A DNA stretch of 62,701 nucleotides from Streptomyces sp. (lineage in GTDB: Bacteria > Actinomycetota > Actinomycetes > Streptomycetales > Streptomycetaceae): NCBI RefSeq assembly GCF_019510245.1, contig NZ_JAEKKT010000146.1, positions 1 through 62,701 of the forward strand, written 5' to 3'. How positions within the stretch are numbered: position 1 is the stretch's first letter; every line of letters starts with the position of its first letter. Under the pieces are notes generated by a model that did no database searches, was not told the DNA's origin, and saw nothing but the letters and a program-made list of their open reading frames with translations. Positions 8,850 through 16,490 of the stretch are shown here, piece after piece. A program made the translations under genes and the position numbers.

Positions 8850-9602
8850 GTGGCACAACAGACAGCACTCGCAGACATACGCGGCGAGGACGGGCCGAAG
8901 CCGGACGCCGCCGTCGTCAGGGACGCCCTCGGGGTCGGCGTCGCCGTGGGACTCTCCGGGTTCGCCTTCGGGGTGACCTCGGCCGGCAGCGGGCTCGGCC
9001 TGCTCCAGACCTGCGCGCTCAGCCTCCTGGTGTTCACCGGCGCCTCCCAGTTCGCCCTGGTGGGCGCGCTCGCGGCCGGCGGCAACCCGCTCACCGCGGC
9101 GGCCGGCGCCTTCTTCCTCGGGGTGCGCAACGCGTTCTACGGGCTGCGCCTCTCGCAGGTGCTGGCCCTCCCGCGCGCGGTGCGGCCGTTCGCCGCCCAG
9201 TGGGTGATCGACGAGACCACCGCGGTCACCCTGGCCCAGCCGGAGCGGCGCGCCGCCCGGATCGGTTTCACCGTCACCGGGCTCAGCCTGTACGTGCTGT
9301 GGAACCTCACCACCCTGCTGGGCGCGCTCGGCGCCAAGGCGGTCGGGGACACCGGCGCCTGGGGCCTGGACGCGGCCGGGCCCGCCGTCTTCCTGGCCCT
9401 GCTCGCCCCCATGCTGAAGACCACGACCGACCGCGCGGTCGCCGCCCTTGCGGTGCTGCTGGGGCTCGGCCTGCTGCCCGTGCTGCCGGCCGGGGTGCCG
9501 GTGCTGGTGGCCGCGCTGGCGGCACCGGCCGCGCTGTTCGTCTCCGGCCGCCGGTCCGGCCGCGACCGTACCCGCGACGAGGCCTCCGAGGAGACCAGGT
9601 GA
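8850..9602 (+). CDS. azlC: AzlC-family transporter subunit
   Basis: This is the large subunit of an AzlCD exporter, a family known for branched-chain amino acids and azaleucine. The protein has 250 residues, with several hydrophobic helices from about residue 30 onward (VGLSGFAFGVTSAGSGLGL; CALSLLVFTGASQFALVGAL; FFLGVRNAFYGLRLS). The GTG at 8850 has no ribosome site, but TAGCGT at 8837-8842, which includes the stop codon of the AraC gene, lies seven bases upstream and could act as a -10 for a leaderless start. Its end overlaps azlD by four bases (GTGA), typical of translational coupling. Confidence 0.9.
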   Translation: MAQQTALADIRGEDGPKPDAAVVRDALGVGVAVGLSGFAFGVTSAGSGLGLLQTCALSLLVFTGASQFALVGALAAGGNPLTAAAGAFFLGVRNAFYGLRLSQVLALPRAVRPFAAQWVIDETTAVTLAQPERRAARIGFTVTGLSLYVLWNLTTLLGALGAKAVGDTGAWGLDAAGPAVFLALLAPMLKTTTDRAVAALAVLLGLGLLPVLPAGVPVLVAALAAPAALFVSGRRSGRDRTRDEASEETR

Positions 9603-9907
9603 ACGTCTGGATCGCGATCGGCGCGACCGCCCTCGGCTGCTACGTCGTCAAGCTCGCCGGACTGCTGGTGCCCGCGGGCGTGCTGGAGCGGCCGCTCGTG
9701 CGACGGCTGGCCGCCCTGCTGCCCGTGGCCCTGCTCGCCGCCCTCACGGCCCAGCAGACGTTCGCCGACGGCCACGCGCTCGTGCTGGACGCCCGGGCCG
9801 CGGGGCTCGGGGCGGCGGCCGTGGCGCTGGTGCTGCGCGCGCCCTTCCTGGTCGTCGTCGGGGTCGCCGTGGCGGTCACGGCGGGGCTGCGCGCCGTCAC
9901 CGGCTGA
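9599..9907 (+). CDS. azlD: AzlD-family transporter subunit
   Basis: This is the small subunit of the AzlCD pair, with 102 residues and about four membrane segments (WIAIGATALGCYVVKLAGLL; LAALLPVALLAALTA; GLGAAAVALVLRAPFLVVVG). The GTG at 9599 overlaps the azlC stop as GTGA. Size and position after azlC are diagnostic. Together the pair is expected to export branched-chain amino acids or analogues. Confidence 0.88.
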   Translation: MNVWIAIGATALGCYVVKLAGLLVPAGVLERPLVRRLAALLPVALLAALTAQQTFADGHALVLDARAAGLGAAAVALVLRAPFLVVVGVAVAVTAGLRAVTG

Positions 9908-9957
9908 GACTTCCGTCACCCGGCTCTCCTCGGTCGGCGCCGGGCAGCCGGCTCCCG

Positions 9958-10902
9958 TCACCCCACGAAGCGGCCGTACGCCCTGAGCGTGTGCAGGGCC
10001 TCGATCGTCACCCCGGGGCGGGCCTCCAGGGCGGCGGCCGGTGTCCACTGGCGCCAGCGGATCGGCCAGCCGCCGTCCGCCTGCTGTTCGGCGGCGAGGA
10101 AGTCGAGCGAGCGGGTCATCTCCTCGTCGGTGAACCACGCGCGCGCGAGCGAGTCAGGGGACTTCGCGAAGTCGTGCGGGAAGTGGTGCTCGCGCGGGGC
10201 GTAGCCGGGGGCGACCGGGTGCGCCTCGAGGCGCCTGGGGTCCAGAGCGGCCAGGCGCTGCTCGCGCACCAGGCGGCCCAGCCGGTCGGCGGCCGCCTCC
10301 GCGCGTGAGCGGTCGGGCACCGTGTCCAGGAAGGCGACCGCCGCCTCGATCTCGTAGGGGTGCGACTTCTCCAGGTACTCGATCGCCTGCCAGCAGAAAT
10401 CGGTGGCCCGGAACAGCCACGCGTGCCACACCTCGTTGCGGTGCAGCAGGCCCACCACCGGACCGGTGGCGAGGAGCTCGCTGGGAGGGTCGTCGACGAC
10501 CGGGACGAACGGCGCCGCCGGATAGCCGCGCTGGCTGGGACGGACCGCCGGCAGCGCCCCGTCCGCCGTGGAGACGGCCGTCAGGTAACGGCACACGCGC
10601 TCCACCCGCTGCCCGCCGCACCGCCCGATGGCGTCCAGGACCCGCAGTGCGTGCCCGGTGTGCAGCGGCTGGCTCACCGGGCCCCGCAGATCCGGCTCCA
10701 GCGCGTGTCCGTAGCCGCCGTCCTCGTTGCGGTAGGCGTCCAGTGCGGTCTCCACCGGATCGGGGCCGCCGTTCAGGAAGTGGTACGAGAAGAGACGCTG
10801 CTCCAGCACGCGCGCGGTGAGCCACATGAACTGTTCGGCGCGGAAGAGCGGGGAGTGCGCCGGGGGCGTAGGGGGGAGTGGGGAAGCTCCGGTTTCGGCC
10901 AT
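9958..10902 (-). CDS. Prenyltransferase/terpene-cyclase-fold protein, function unknown
   Basis: This 314-residue soluble protein has repeated helical motifs like those of the alpha-alpha toroid of squalene cyclases: EDGGYGHALEPDL near residue 65, TADGALPAVRPSQ near 115 and QADGGWPIRWRQW near 280. These resemble QW-type repeats. I see no D-x-D-D acid motif of an active cyclase. I chose the ATG at 10902; a TTG two codons earlier is possible. It is convergent with azlD and divergent from the DUF3046 gene. The function is unknown; it is conserved near recA in Streptomyces as far as I recall. Confidence 0.68.
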   Translation of the reverse strand: MAETGASPLPPTPPAHSPLFRAEQFMWLTARVLEQRLFSYHFLNGGPDPVETALDAYRNEDGGYGHALEPDLRGPVSQPLHTGHALRVLDAIGRCGGQRVERVCRYLTAVSTADGALPAVRPSQRGYPAAPFVPVVDDPPSELLATGPVVGLLHRNEVWHAWLFRATDFCWQAIEYLEKSHPYEIEAAVAFLDTVPDRSRAEAAADRLGRLVREQRLAALDPRRLEAHPVAPGYAPREHHFPHDFAKSPDSLARAWFTDEEMTRSLDFLAAEQQADGGWPIRWRQWTPAAALEARPGVTIEALHTLRAYGRFVG

Positions 10903-10982
10903 GCGCAAGACCGTAGGGCGGAAAGCGGTCTCGGCAAGCGCTCCCGGGCAGGGCCCACTCTCAGGGGCGGGATACTGGTTTC

Positions 10983-11177
10983 ATGCGGTTGACGGTTTTC
11001 TGGCAGCGGATGGCGGAACACTTCGGTTCCGGGTACGCCGACACCTTCGCGCGCGATCACGTGATGACGGAGCTCGGCGGGCTGACGGTGCACGAGGCGC
11101 TGGACGCCGGCTGGGAGGCCAAGGACGTGTGGCGCGTGGTCTGCACGGTCATGAACGTTCCGGGGGAGAGGCGCTGA
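10983..11177 (+). CDS. DUF3046 family protein
   Basis: This 64-residue protein (MRLTVFWQRMAEHFG, then HEALDAGWEAKDVWRVVC) matches the DUF3046 family, which I know as a small actinobacterial protein found upstream of recA. No catalytic motif is visible. No obvious ribosome site precedes the ATG. Its function is unknown; the conserved position beside recombination genes suggests, but does not prove, a link. Confidence 0.82.
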   Translation: MRLTVFWQRMAEHFGSGYADTFARDHVMTELGGLTVHEALDAGWEAKDVWRVVCTVMNVPGERR

Positions 11178-11208
11178 CCGTGCGCGGAGATCGGGTACGG
11201 GCCACGCG

Positions 11209-11231
11209 TTGTCAGTGGCGTGGGCGAGACT
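11209..11231 (+). promoter_or_regulatory. DNA-damage (PafBC-type) promoter of the AI-2E-family gene
   Basis: TTGTCAGTGGC at 11209-11219 is a perfect upstream element. Six bases later comes GAGACT (11226-11231), a weaker form of TANNNT. The GTG at 11238 follows after six bases, which fits a leaderless mRNA. Confidence 0.75.
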
Positions 11232-11237
11232 TGCACC

Positions 11238-12506
11238 GTGGCAACCACTGACGAGGACGGGCGGACCGCCCAGGACGCATCCCCGGCCGGCCCGACGCCG
11301 CGCGCCGGATCACCGGCGCCCGGCGCCGCGGCGCCGGGCGCCCGCATGCCGCGCTGGCTGCCGCGTGCCATGGTGCTGGCGCTTGCCTTCGTCGCCGCCT
11401 TCCAGCTGGGCAGCTGGGCCTTCCACCAGCTCACCGGACTGCTGATCAACATCCTCATCGCGTTCTTCCTGGCGCTCGCCATCGAGCCCGCGGTGAGCTG
11501 GATGGCCTCCCGCGGCATGCGCCGCGGGTTCGCGACCTTCCTGGTCTTCCTCGGCCTGGCGATCGCCACCGCGGGGTTCATCACCCTGCTCGGCTCGATG
11601 CTGGCCGGACAGATCATCAAGATCGTCGAGGACTTCCCCGACTACCTGGACTCGGTCATCAACTGGGTCAACCACAGCTTCCACACCGAACTGAAGCGGG
11701 TCGACGTCCAGGAGGGCCTGCTGCACTCCGACTGGCTGCGCAAGTACGCGCAGAACAGCGCGGCCGGTGCGCTCGACGTGTCCGGGCAGGTGCTCGGCGG
11801 CCTTTTCCAGCTGCTGACGATCACGCTGTTCGCCTTCTACTTCGCCGCCGACGGCCCCCGGCTGCGCCGCACCCTGTGCTCCGTGCTGCCGCCCGCCCGC
11901 CAGGCCGAGGTGCTGCGCGCCTGGGAGATCGCCGTCGACAAGACCGGCGGCTATCTGTACTCGCGCGGTGTGATGGCGCTGATCTCCGGAATCGCGCACT
12001 ACATCCTGCTGGAGGCCCTCGGCGTGCCGTACGCGCCCGTGCTGGGCGTGTGGGTGGGGCTGGTCTCGCAGTTCATCCCCACCATCGGCACCTATCTCGC
12101 GGGCGCGCTGCCGATGCTGATCGCGTTCACCGTCAACCCGCTGTACGCGGTGTGGGTGCTGGTGTTCGTCGTGATCTACCAGCAGTTCGAGAACTACATG
12201 CTCCAGCCCAAGCTGACGTCCAAGTCGGTCGACATCCACCCGGCGGTCGCCTTCGGCTCGGTCATCGCGGGCACCGCGCTCCTCGGCGCGGTCGGCGCAC
12301 TGATCGCCATCCCGGCGGTCGCCACGCTCCAGGCGTTCCTGAGCGCCTACGTGAAGCGGTACGACGTCACGGACGACCCCCGGGTGCAGGGGCACCGCCG
12401 GCGGGGCACGGGCGGCCCCGGGCTGTTCACACGCGCGCGGCGCCTCGTGCAGCGCCTGATATGGCAGCAGCGGCCGGCCGAGAGCTCCGCAGACACTCCG
12501 TCCTGA
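11238..12506 (+). CDS. AI-2E family (PF01594) membrane protein
   Basis: This is a 422-residue polytopic membrane protein of the family loosely named AI-2 exporters; real substrates of most members are unknown. About seven or eight hydrophobic segments are visible, including MVLALAFVAAFQLGSWAF, ILIAFFLALAIEPAVSWM and VLGVWVGLVSQFIPTIGTYL with the conserved P-T-I-G, followed by the final helices around GTALLGAVGALIAIPAVATL. I prefer GTG 11238 over GTG 11220 because 11220 lies inside the damage promoter. The protein then begins V-A-T-T-D-E-D-G. The promoter suggests induction by DNA damage, which is unexpected for a transporter. Confidence 0.88.
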   Translation: MATTDEDGRTAQDASPAGPTPRAGSPAPGAAAPGARMPRWLPRAMVLALAFVAAFQLGSWAFHQLTGLLINILIAFFLALAIEPAVSWMASRGMRRGFATFLVFLGLAIATAGFITLLGSMLAGQIIKIVEDFPDYLDSVINWVNHSFHTELKRVDVQEGLLHSDWLRKYAQNSAAGALDVSGQVLGGLFQLLTITLFAFYFAADGPRLRRTLCSVLPPARQAEVLRAWEIAVDKTGGYLYSRGVMALISGIAHYILLEALGVPYAPVLGVWVGLVSQFIPTIGTYLAGALPMLIAFTVNPLYAVWVLVFVVIYQQFENYMLQPKLTSKSVDIHPAVAFGSVIAGTALLGAVGALIAIPAVATLQAFLSAYVKRYDVTDDPRVQGHRRRGTGGPGLFTRARRLVQRLIWQQRPAESSADTPS

Positions 12507-12518
12507 CCGCCGCCGCGA

Positions 12519-13322
12519 TCAGAAGGTGAGTACCGCCCACACCCCGGCGGCGGCGACGGCGGCCGCGTAGCAGCCCACCGCCGCGGTCACCACCCGCCGG
12601 CGGGTCTGCTCGCTCCACGTGGTGCGGGACAGCAGCCAGGCCAGGGCCGGCAGGACCAGCACCGCGTGCAGGCTGACCCCGTGCAGCGGCTTGAGCGGGG
12701 CCGTCGAGTCGTACGCCGCCTGCTGGTGCCCGGTCCGGACGAGCACCACCCCGCGGGCGATCATGGCCGCTCCCGAGGCGAGCGCCACCAGCAGGACCGC
12801 GAACCCGGAGCGCACCGCGAGCGCCATGCCGACGGGACCGGCCGGCCGGCTCCGGAAGGACACCACCGCGAAGACGGTGAGCAGCACCACCAGCACCCCG
12901 CCGCCCACCGCGAGCATCATCGACACCGAGGTGTCGAAGGGCGTCTCCATGTCGAGGTGCGAGGGCACCCGGCGCCACGCCTGCAGGGTGATCCCGCCGA
13001 CCTCCACCACGCAGTCGGCGGCGAACACGAGCAGCAGGACGGTCCGCAGCCGTTCCCCGGCCCTCAGGTAGGAGGTGACCCAGGTGACCGCCATCAGCGT
13101 CAGCCCGAAGGAGAGCCCGAACGTGACGGGCTTGCGCCAGGAGACCGGCCCGTACCAGGGGCCGCCGTCGACCGCGAACACCACCAGATGCGCCAGACCG
13201 GAGACGACGAGCAGCACGCCGGTCGCGTGACAGAGACGCTCGGCGGGCCGCGCCCCGGTCAGGATCCCGGTCAGCGGGTTCGCCGGTGGCCTGCGGGGCG
13301 GACTCTTCAGGGAGGAGGACAT
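12519..13322 (-). CDS. Polytopic membrane protein of unknown function
   Basis: This 267-residue protein has about seven hydrophobic segments, starting with LCHATGVLLVVSGLAHLVVF and FGLSFGLTLMAVTWVTSYL and ending with VVTAAVGCYAAAVAAAGVWA. The ATG at 13322 opens a basic, Ser-rich N-terminus. It is the last gene of the minus-strand run from the 91-residue protein through polyprenyl synthetase and the MpaB-like oxygenase, with a 78-base gap, so co-transcription is possible. It is convergent with the AI-2E-family gene. I do not recognise the family. Confidence 0.68.
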   Translation of the reverse strand: MSSSLKSPPRRPPANPLTGILTGARPAERLCHATGVLLVVSGLAHLVVFAVDGGPWYGPVSWRKPVTFGLSFGLTLMAVTWVTSYLRAGERLRTVLLLVFAADCVVEVGGITLQAWRRVPSHLDMETPFDTSVSMMLAVGGGVLVVLLTVFAVVSFRSRPAGPVGMALAVRSGFAVLLVALASGAAMIARGVVLVRTGHQQAAYDSTAPLKPLHGVSLHAVLVLPALAWLLSRTTWSEQTRRRVVTAAVGCYAAAVAAAGVWAVLTF

Positions 13323-13400
13323 GCGCCCAGCCTCCCGGGGCCCGTCCGCATGGTCGTCGTCCGGCCGAAGGCACCCGCCGTACGCCTTGGGGAGTAGGGG

Positions 13401-14561
13401 TCAGGAGACCGTGGCGGCCGGCGGGGTCCACCGCCGGGTGCGGGGCACGCCGCCGGGGACGCCGTAGTCCTTCCTGAGGTGTTCGGGGATGGCGTAGTGC
13501 ATGACGCGGCCGCGGGTGAGCGAGGACAGTTCGAGGACGGTGGTGAGGTGGCCGAGGCGGTCCAGGGCCCAGGCGCCGAGCGGGGAGCGGTCCTCGATGG
13601 TCTCCAGGACGCCGAGGAGGTGCGGTACGGCCCTGACGACGGTGTCCCACGGGGTGCGCGGCACCTCCAGCCAGTCGGCGCAGGTGTCGCCGACCAGGTG
13701 GCGGATCAGGGCGGAGACGACCGGGTCGAAGAAGGTGCCGGGGACGACCTCCTCGTAGAGGTCGATGAGCTGCCGGGTCAGGACCGCGCCCTCCTCGGAG
13801 GGGCCCATGTGCCGGACCATGTACAGGTCGAGGAAGACGCGCGCTTCCTCGAGGGTCTTCGGGACGGCCTCCTGGTCGACGCCGAGCATGGCGCCCACCA
13901 CCCGCCACGCGTAGTAGTACGCCTCCGCGCCCTCCGTGGACAGGTGGATGCCCAGCCGGTGCAGGCTGTCGAGGACCAGCATGGAGAAGAACATCTGCCC
14001 GCCGATCATGTCCTCCTGGCAGATCGGCGTGCCGAGCGCCTCGGTGTCCCAGCGGTTTTCCCGCTCGAGGTGGTGCCGGATGGAGGCGTGCAGCAGGCGC
14101 ACCTTCTGGGCGGCCGGGACGAAGCGGCTGCCGGCCTCGAAGGCGTCGGGCCGCATGAGGTAGACGGTGAACTGACCGGTCTCCGCCATGCGCTTGGACG
14201 GGTACTTCAGCCCGTGCGTGGCCGACAGCAGCTTCGCCACGCGCGGGACGACGTAACAGGCGGGCATGGCGGCGAAGGACAGCGCGGTCGAGATGTGCAC
14301 GTTGTTGTCGATGAAGAACAGCCGTGCCTTCTCCATCTCGCCCCAGTCCACCCAGGACGGCGGCACCCGGGTGGCCTCCAGGTACTCCCGCGCGACGTCG
14401 GGCAGCCCGTCCGGCAGGGGCGCGCCGGCGGTGGAGACGTAGCGCATCAGCGTGTTGAACGTGCCCACCTCCCCGCGCTCGAAGAGGGCGGCGACCGTGG
14501 CGTCGGCGAGTTCGTCACCGGCGTGCCGCAGGGTGTCCAGCGAGGCCTCGGTGTGGATCAC
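13401..14561 (-). CDS. MpaB/Lcp-like (DUF2236) haem oxygenase
   Basis: This protein belongs to the oxygenase MpaB / latex-clearing-protein superfamily, whose known members cleave isoprenoid chains oxidatively using b-type haem. In 386 residues the characteristic R-x-x-x-T pair is R124 and T128 (KRMAET). His158, 30 residues after that Thr, has the spacing of the axial haem ligand in Lcp of strain K30 as I remember it (Thr168-His198). The Lys next to the Thr in Lcp is Glu here. GTG 14561 is preceded by AAGGAG and gives V-I-H-T-E. There is no signal peptide, so unlike Lcp it is probably cytosolic. It lies 48 bases after a polyprenyl synthetase gene. Confidence 0.8.
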   Translation of the reverse strand: MIHTEASLDTLRHAGDELADATVAALFERGEVGTFNTLMRYVSTAGAPLPDGLPDVAREYLEATRVPPSWVDWGEMEKARLFFIDNNVHISTALSFAAMPACYVVPRVAKLLSATHGLKYPSKRMAETGQFTVYLMRPDAFEAGSRFVPAAQKVRLLHASIRHHLERENRWDTEALGTPICQEDMIGGQMFFSMLVLDSLHRLGIHLSTEGAEAYYYAWRVVGAMLGVDQEAVPKTLEEARVFLDLYMVRHMGPSEEGAVLTRQLIDLYEEVVPGTFFDPVVSALIRHLVGDTCADWLEVPRTPWDTVVRAVPHLLGVLETIEDRSPLGAWALDRLGHLTTVLELSSLTRGRVMHYAIPEHLRKDYGVPGGVPRTRRWTPPAATVS

Positions 14562-14609
14562 GGCAGGGCTCCTTGTCGTCGCGGGCGCCGTCCGGGCCAC
14601 CCGTGGGGG

Positions 14610-15662
14610 TCAGGACAGGCGGACCGCGGCCGAGTGGGCCAGCGAGGTCAGGGCTCCGGTGGCGGAGGCCGGCAGGTTCAGTCCGTGGAGGGCGTCCAGC
14701 GCTTCCACGACCCGTGCGCCGATCATGTGCTCGATCCGGTCGGGTGCCCCGAGCCGGCACATCACCTCGCGGACCGCGTCCAGGCCGTCCGCGTCGAGAT
14801 CACGGCTGCCGAATAGCGCGCCCAGCCGCTCCCGGTCGTCGGCACGGGCGAGGCGCCAGGTCTCCGCCAGCAGGGCGGTGGGCCGGTGGCCGCGGACGTC
14901 GTCGGCGTTGGCCTTGCCGGTGTGCTCCGGTGCCCCGAACAGGCCGAGCAGGTCGTCGCGGAGCTGGAAGGCCTCGCCCAGCGGCAGTCCGTACGCGGAG
15001 TACCCCGCGCGCAGCCGCTCGCCGGCCCCGGCCAGGGCGCCGCCGATCAGCAAAGGCTGCTCCACGGTGTACTTGGCGGTCTTGTACCGGACCACCTTCA
15101 GCGAGGCGGCGGTGTCCGGACCGGCTCCGGTGCGCAGGATCTCCAGGCACTCGCCCGCGATCAGCTCCCGGGCCAGCACCGACCACAGGGGGCGGGCCCG
15201 GGCGAGGTAGGCGGCGGGCAGCCCGCAGGTCGCGAACAGCTGCCCGGCCAGTGACATCAGCAGATCGCCCACGAGCATCGCCAGCGACCGCGCGGTGTCG
15301 TCGGCGCCCGGACGGTCCGGTACGGCGGCACGCAGGGCGATGTGCGGGGTCGGGCGGCCGTGCCGCAGCGGGCTGTCGTCGATGAGGTCGTCGTGGACGA
15401 CGGCGGCGGCGTGCACCAGTTCCATGGAGGCCGCCGCCCGCACCAGCGCGTCGCTGTCCGGCTGGCCCACGGCACGCCAGCCCCAGTAGCAGAACGCCGC
15501 CCGCAGCCGTTTGCCGTCCGTGACCGCCGCTTCCAGCTGCTCCGCCACCGGGGCCAGGAGCGGGTCGACCGCCGCGAACAGGTCGGCCTCCTCGGCGACG
15601 AACCGGCGCAGCACGTCGTCGACGCGGTTCTTGAAGGGGGCCGGATCCCACCGGTCAGTCAT
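14610..15662 (-). CDS. Polyprenyl diphosphate synthetase family protein
   Basis: This is a 350-residue trans-isoprenyl diphosphate synthase, which condenses isopentenyl diphosphate with allylic diphosphates. The first Asp-rich motif is HDDLIDDS near residues 88-95. The second is QLRDDLLGLFG near 230-240, where the final Asp of D-D-x-x-D is Gly, as in other actinobacterial members. GKRLRAAF (near 50) and YKTAKYTVEQP (near 193) complete the active site. The ATG at 15662 overlaps the upstream small gene by eight bases, so the two are translationally coupled. Product chain length cannot be judged by eye. The oxygenase downstream suggests the product is further cleaved. Confidence 0.88.
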   Translation of the reverse strand: MTDRWDPAPFKNRVDDVLRRFVAEEADLFAAVDPLLAPVAEQLEAAVTDGKRLRAAFCYWGWRAVGQPDSDALVRAAASMELVHAAAVVHDDLIDDSPLRHGRPTPHIALRAAVPDRPGADDTARSLAMLVGDLLMSLAGQLFATCGLPAAYLARARPLWSVLARELIAGECLEILRTGAGPDTAASLKVVRYKTAKYTVEQPLLIGGALAGAGERLRAGYSAYGLPLGEAFQLRDDLLGLFGAPEHTGKANADDVRGHRPTALLAETWRLARADDRERLGALFGSRDLDADGLDAVREVMCRLGAPDRIEHMIGARVVEALDALHGLNLPASATGALTSLAHSAAVRLS

Positions 15663-15930
15663 CGCCGGCGGCCCGCCGGGCGAGGGCGTGCCGGGCGAGG
15701 ATCTCCAGATGGGCCGAGGGCACGGCCGCGTACCGGTCCAGGACCAGGCGCCCCCGTGCGGTGAGGTCGTGCTCGGCCTCCGCCGCCAGCGCGCCGGCGT
15801 CCGAGCGGCGCAGCAGCCCCCGTAACGTCCCGAAGGCGGTGCCCACCGTGCTCACCGCCAGATCGGCCAGCCCCGCCGCCAGCAGCACGGCCTGCTCGTC
15901 CAGACCGCGTCGTCCCGTCTCATGTGTCAT
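15655..15930 (-). CDS. 91-residue protein coupled to polyprenyl synthetase
   Basis: This small protein of unknown function is the first gene of the isoprenoid/oxygenase cassette. The ATG at 15930 has a GGGAG ribosome site. A hydrophobic or amphipathic helix spans about residues 15-41 (VLLAAGLADLAVSTVGTAFG) and is followed by charged helices. Its stop overlaps the start of the synthetase by eight bases. It could be a partner subunit or membrane tether, since some prenyl synthases have small regulatory subunits, but nothing in the sequence proves that. Confidence 0.62.
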   Translation of the reverse strand: MTHETGRRGLDEQAVLLAAGLADLAVSTVGTAFGTLRGLLRRSDAGALAAEAEHDLTARGRLVLDRYAAVPSAHLEILARHALARRAAGDD

Positions 15931-16289
15931 GCGCTCTCCCACCCACGGCACCAGAGGCGGCGCTCTCCCCGGCCGCCTCTTCGAGCATCGCGGCAGGACG
16001 GGCACGGGCAGACGGAAACTCACGATCGGGTGAACGCCCCGCGGGGTGGTGCGGTGGACCGCACCGCGGGCCTCCTTCCGGCTGCCGCCCCCGGCGCGCC
16101 GCACGCTCCCGCCCGCGGGCCGCGCACGCCCGCCTCCGGGGCGCCGGCCGGCTCCGCCTCGCGCTCCGTGCGGGGCCGTCCCGCGCCCGCCCTCGGGTCG
16201 CGCAGGTCCCGTGCTCGCCGCCCGCGTCCGATGGGTGAGCGGTGGGTGAGCACCCTGCGGGGAAGTGGCGGGAGTACCGCGTGGTGCGC

Positions 16290-16319
16290 TTGACACGAAA
16301 ATCGAACATCCATTCTTAT
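16290..16319 (+). promoter_or_regulatory. recA promoter with LexA SOS box
   Basis: TTGACA at 16290-16295 and TCTTAT at 16314-16319 are 18 bases apart. Between them lies GAACATCCATTC (16304-16315), which fits the actinobacterial SOS box GAAC-N4-GTTC with one change. LexA bound here would cover the promoter. Confidence 0.75.
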
Positions 16320-16424
16320 GGGAGCTCCGGTGAGGCTCCGGGTGGGGATGTCAACGGCATTTCGACACGTTTTCGGTAGAGAAGTCCCCGAGTTGTCCAC
16401 AGGCCGAACCGGCGTCGGGGCGCA

Positions 16425-16447
16425 TTGTCAGTGGCAGGCGTTAGCGT
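16425..16447 (+). promoter_or_regulatory. DNA-damage (PafBC-type) promoter of recA
   Basis: TTGTCAGTGGC at 16425-16435, six bases, then TAGCGT at 16442-16447. This is an exact match to the LexA-independent recA motif first described in Streptomyces rimosus and in mycobacteria. Transcription should begin near 16454. Confidence 0.88.
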
Positions 16448-16490
16448 CTTTGACGTGAAGCGATCGACTCAAGCAAACCGGGTGGAACCC

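Larger units (their letters stand above)
15931..16490. other. recA upstream region
   Basis: This is a 560-base stretch between divergent genes. The left 350 bases hold no gene I can support; reading frames there are Arg/Pro/Ala-rich shadows. The right part holds an SOS-box promoter (16290-16319) and a PafBC-type promoter (16425-16447) for recA. Confidence 0.6.

Noticed and set aside
16345..16380. Second damage motif near TGTCAACGG upstream of recA
   Set aside because: Only TGTCA matches and no suitable -10 follows at the right spacing.
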